DNA from: Palsa-147 sp963771905
GTDB lineage: Bacteria > Acidobacteriota > Terriglobia > Acidiferrales > UBA7541
Direction: 5' to 3'
DNA length: 64,000 bases
Assembly: GCA_963771905.1 (NCBI GenBank)
Contig: CAVYVI010000009.1
Location: 620,001-684,000, forward strand
Made by a program: the position numbers and the translations under genes. Positions 61,910 to 64,000 of this stretch are shown piece by piece; within the stretch, counting starts at the first letter, position 1; every line of letters begins with the position of its first letter. The notes below the pieces were generated by a model, which worked only from the letters and a program-made list of their open reading frames with translations, searched no databases and was not told the DNA's origin.

Positions 61910-63376
61910 TCACGAGGATTGCGTAGCCGCTGCTTCGGGGACCGGAGAGAAAACCGCGTTCGCTGCGTGAGAATCCGAGCGATGCGGCCTGGCAGCCGGC
62001 CTCCTGGAACTTTTTTCCGCCTGCGTCTGCTTCCAGACGAAGAACGGCGATTCGATGTGACCGTGACGAATCAAACGGCGACGGTGTACGAGCGACGGGA
62101 GACCCATTTCGCGCAGGCGGTCGTACGGCATCAGCCGGAAATAGCTCTTGCGATGGCCGCCACCGAAAGCGATGGAGAGGACTTCTTCGGCGAGCCAGCG
62201 ATCGAGCAGGCGGAGCTGCGCTTCGTCTTCCACGTGCTTGAGGTAATAGTCAATGATGGCCACGTTGCGCGGGCTGGCGTCGAGTGCCTTTCGCGCGAGC
62301 TCAATCGCATGGCGCGCCTTCTTCCCGGGGTCGATCATGCGCGCCAATTTTGCGCGATGGCGGCGAAATTGGAAACGGAAGAGATTGCAGATCTTTCGAA
62401 ATTTGTCGCGCGAAAGAGCCGTGACGCCGTTCGAACGATATTCGAGTCCCAAATGACGGAAATGCGTCGCGCCATGGAAAAGTGGGTCCTCGACTGACTT
62501 TTGACAAAGGGAGAGATCGAGTTCGTGACTCGGTTTGCTCTTGAGATTGAGCGCGCCGATTTCGCGTTGAAAAGTTGTTCGGGCCTCGAGGAGCGCGTCG
62601 CGATCCGGCGAGAATGCAAGAAGATCATCGGCGTATCGGAAGTAGCAAAGTCGCGGCACGCGAGACATCCGCTTATCAAGATCGGTCAGATACACATTCG
62701 CAAAAAAGCAGGCAATCGCCGTGCCGAACGGGATTCCGCGAGAAGCCGTGGAGGGTACGCCATTTTCCAGATACGAAAAGCGAATTCGCTCTTCGAGCAG
62801 CTCGAGTAAGTAATCGTCCGGAGCGCAGGCGTTCTTCAGTTGTCCCTCGAGAATTTCATGGTCGACCGACGGGAAGTAATCGGCAATATCGCGCTTCATG
62901 ATGTAAACCGGCGGGGGTGCGGCTCGAAGAAGCGCGGCGATCTTTCGTTGACAGCGATCGACTCCGAAGCCACGGTATCGATAGGCGTAAGAATGCGGCG
63001 AGAAACAATTGTGGAAGCGCCGGCTCAACAGCCGGTAGAGAAGGAGATCGACGAGGCGTTCTTCCCATGGATAGATGTAAAGCGTGCGCGATCTGCCGTT
63101 GAAATTGAAGTGCAATGCCAGGCCCGGCCGGAAATGGAATTGGCGGCATTGGAGCCGCCGGTGCAGTTCTTCGAGATTGCGGTGCCCGCGACGCGCGAAG
63201 TCGTAGAGAGTTTGGCCGTCCGTCGATGTGGATAATGCTTTTCTCCAGTTGAACAGAGGGTTGGTGTAGAGGCGCACGGCAGCCTTGTAGAGCTCGACCT
63301 CGGAGTACAAATTATCCCAGCGCAAATTCATGGACTGCCAACTGGCGTCACTGCGAATTGTGGCGGGAGAGGACAT
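61910..63376 (-). CDS. Stand-alone reverse transcriptase (unclassified)
   Basis: A 488-residue protein with the RT palm and fingers: motif A in KRDIADYFPSVDHEIL (Asp163), RGIPFGTAIACFFANVYL (residues 213-230, motif B) and the active site FRYADDLLAF with YADD at 248-251. A thumb-like helical part follows (FRHLGLEYRSNGVTALS), then a conserved C-terminal domain (YRLMPYDRLREMGLPSLVHR) and a low-complexity tail. It lacks an intron maturase domain, an HNH nuclease and a retron-type RNA nearby. Candidates are the unknown-group RTs (including defence-associated DRT) or a DGR-like RT. The start at 63376 has no strong ribosome site; ATG at 63331 is possible. Confidence 0.85.
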   Translation of the reverse strand: MSSPATIRSDASWQSMNLRWDNLYSEVELYKAAVRLYTNPLFNWRKALSTSTDGQTLYDFARRGHRNLEELHRRLQCRQFHFRPGLALHFNFNGRSRTLYIYPWEERLVDLLLYRLLSRRFHNCFSPHSYAYRYRGFGVDRCQRKIAALLRAAPPPVYIMKRDIADYFPSVDHEILEGQLKNACAPDDYLLELLEERIRFSYLENGVPSTASRGIPFGTAIACFFANVYLTDLDKRMSRVPRLCYFRYADDLLAFSPDRDALLEARTTFQREIGALNLKSKPSHELDLSLCQKSVEDPLFHGATHFRHLGLEYRSNGVTALSRDKFRKICNLFRFQFRRHRAKLARMIDPGKKARHAIELARKALDASPRNVAIIDYYLKHVEDEAQLRLLDRWLAEEVLSIAFGGGHRKSYFRLMPYDRLREMGLPSLVHRRRLIRHGHIESPFFVWKQTQAEKSSRRPAARPHRSDSHAANAVFSPVPEAAATQSS

Positions 63377-63496
63377 CGCTACGTGGGGCGGATTCTAAGC
63401 GCAGCGCGGCGGCGGGTCAAATGGGGAATCGCGCGTAATCATCGCGGACTGAGCTGCGCCGGAAGAGGACGGAATGGGAATGTCTAGCCTAGCGAA

Positions 63497-64000
63497 CTAA
63501 AATCCGCCGCCCCCGCCCCCACCGAAGCCGCCGCCGGAAAATCCGCCGCCTCCGCTGAAACCGGAGCCGCCGGTGCTGCGCGGAGCGGATGACATCGTCG
63601 ACCAGGCCTGATTCGACATCACGCTGAGATCGCTGACCAGCATCAACGGGACGAAGCCCGAGCCGTAGGCGCCCTGATACCACTGCGGCGGCTGCATGGC
63701 TATGTTGGCGAAGGCCTGCACCCATTTCTTTTCGACCTGCAGCGCCATGGCGTACGGGAGATATTTTTCGAACAGCTCGGGGGTTTGGACGAGCCGCGCA
63801 AGACGGTCGGCTTCGACGTGGCCAAGAAAATTCTCAAAGCCGAGAACTTTTTCGAATGCGCGCGCGCCTTGAATCGTGCGCGCCGGCATGAACCATCCGA
63901 AGCCGCAAATAACCGCGGCCGTGAGGAGACCGCTGAGAAACGCGCTGGTTGGCGCGACGCCGTAGTTCGCGCCGGCCGAAACCCCGAATGCGAAGATGGC
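63497..64000 (-). CDS. DUF2207-family membrane protein, C-terminal part (cut by window end)
   Basis: The visible 167 codons are open to the window end, so the gene starts outside. They include a membrane segment (AFLSGLLTAAVICGFGWFM), the C-terminal domain (ALQVEKKWVQAFANIAM) and the Gly/Ser-rich tail typical of this family. DUF2207 proteins are common in bacteria with unknown function. The stop is at 63497, 120 bases from the reverse transcriptase start. Confidence 0.8.
   Translation of the reverse strand, partial: AIFAFGVSAGANYGVAPTSAFLSGLLTAAVICGFGWFMPARTIQGARAFEKVLGFENFLGHVEADRLARLVQTPELFEKYLPYAMALQVEKKWVQAFANIAMQPPQWYQGAYGSGFVPLMLVSDLSVMSNQAWSTMSSAPRSTGGSGFSGGGGFSGGGFGGGGGGGF

Noticed and set aside
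61910..63376. Diversity-generating retroelement
   Set aside because: No template/variable repeat pair and no Avd-like gene is visible near the reverse transcriptase within this window; the possibility remains only if they lie beyond 64,000.

Overview
The window looks like a chromosomal segment of an acidobacterium (phylum Acidobacteriota, probably a soil lineage of the Koribacter/Bryobacter/Sulfotelmatobacter type). This is inferred from gene families and base composition, not from a marker-gene comparison. The clues are a 1,259-residue Oar-like TonB-dependent receptor with an N-terminal carboxypeptidase-regulatory domain, a Ser/Thr kinase fused to a TolB/PD40 propeller, paired S9 peptidases, DUF1684, DUF2203, DUF2461 and DinB proteins, a long MJ0619/Tes-like radical SAM protein, and GC-rich housekeeping genes separated by short GC-poorer stretches of small unknown genes. 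No rRNA, tRNA, CRISPR array, integrase or complete insertion sequence was recognised.

Layout. 1-4,700: prmC (edge), prfA, a Rieske oxygenase, a PuuD-like membrane protein and queG. 4,700-7,000: AT-richer stretch with a Crp/Fnr regulator and three small proteins. 7,000-12,200: a basic repeat-containing protein with a GIY-YIG-like C-terminus and, convergent with it, the large outer-membrane receptor. 12,700-16,600: the Tes-like radical SAM enzyme with a clear terminator, a hicBA pair whose toxin is frameshifted, an FmdB zinc ribbon and an FMN split-barrel protein. 16,650-24,400: two secreted S9 peptidases, one fused to a SUMF1 domain, and the kinase-propeller. 24,600-29,500: DUF2461, cstA-ybdD, a glycosyltransferase and yjbQ. 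29,600-31,100: AT-richer SRPBCC and membrane genes. 31,200-35,550: a C45 hydrolase, a BON protein, a saccharopine-dehydrogenase-like protein and a secreted unknown.

35,600-43,740: a structured leader with an attenuator (probable molybdenum-cofactor riboswitch) drives moaA, followed by DUF2203, a YyaL-type thioredoxin protein, thiC, DUF1684, a zinc-ribbon membrane protein, DinB and a methyltransferase. 43,740-46,680: an AT-richer block with a start-less ORF, a membrane protein of unknown function, a small basic protein and a secreted trypsin-like protease. 46,700-59,200: MscS, MarR with an expanded wing, GNAT, a REC-GGDEF protein, a solitary nuoB with a Rieske ferredoxin, EVE, mutM, MFS, a P-loop NTPase, an M28 peptidase, dtd, GNAT, an isoprenylcysteine-methyltransferase-like protein and MarR. 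59,200-64,000: ClC-CBS channel, a zinc-ribbon protein downstream of a stand-alone reverse transcriptase, and the C-terminal part of a DUF2207 protein.

Themes: secreted proteolysis and peptide use (S9 x2, M28, C45, trypsin-like, CstA/YbdD), cofactor synthesis (moaA, thiC, queG, yjbQ), translation fidelity (prfA, prmC, dtd) and base-excision repair (mutM). The most promising leads are the Tes-like enzyme, the unclassified reverse transcriptase with its hairpin and downstream zinc-ribbon gene, the moaA leader, the S9-SUMF1 fusion, and the solitary nuoB-Rieske pair.
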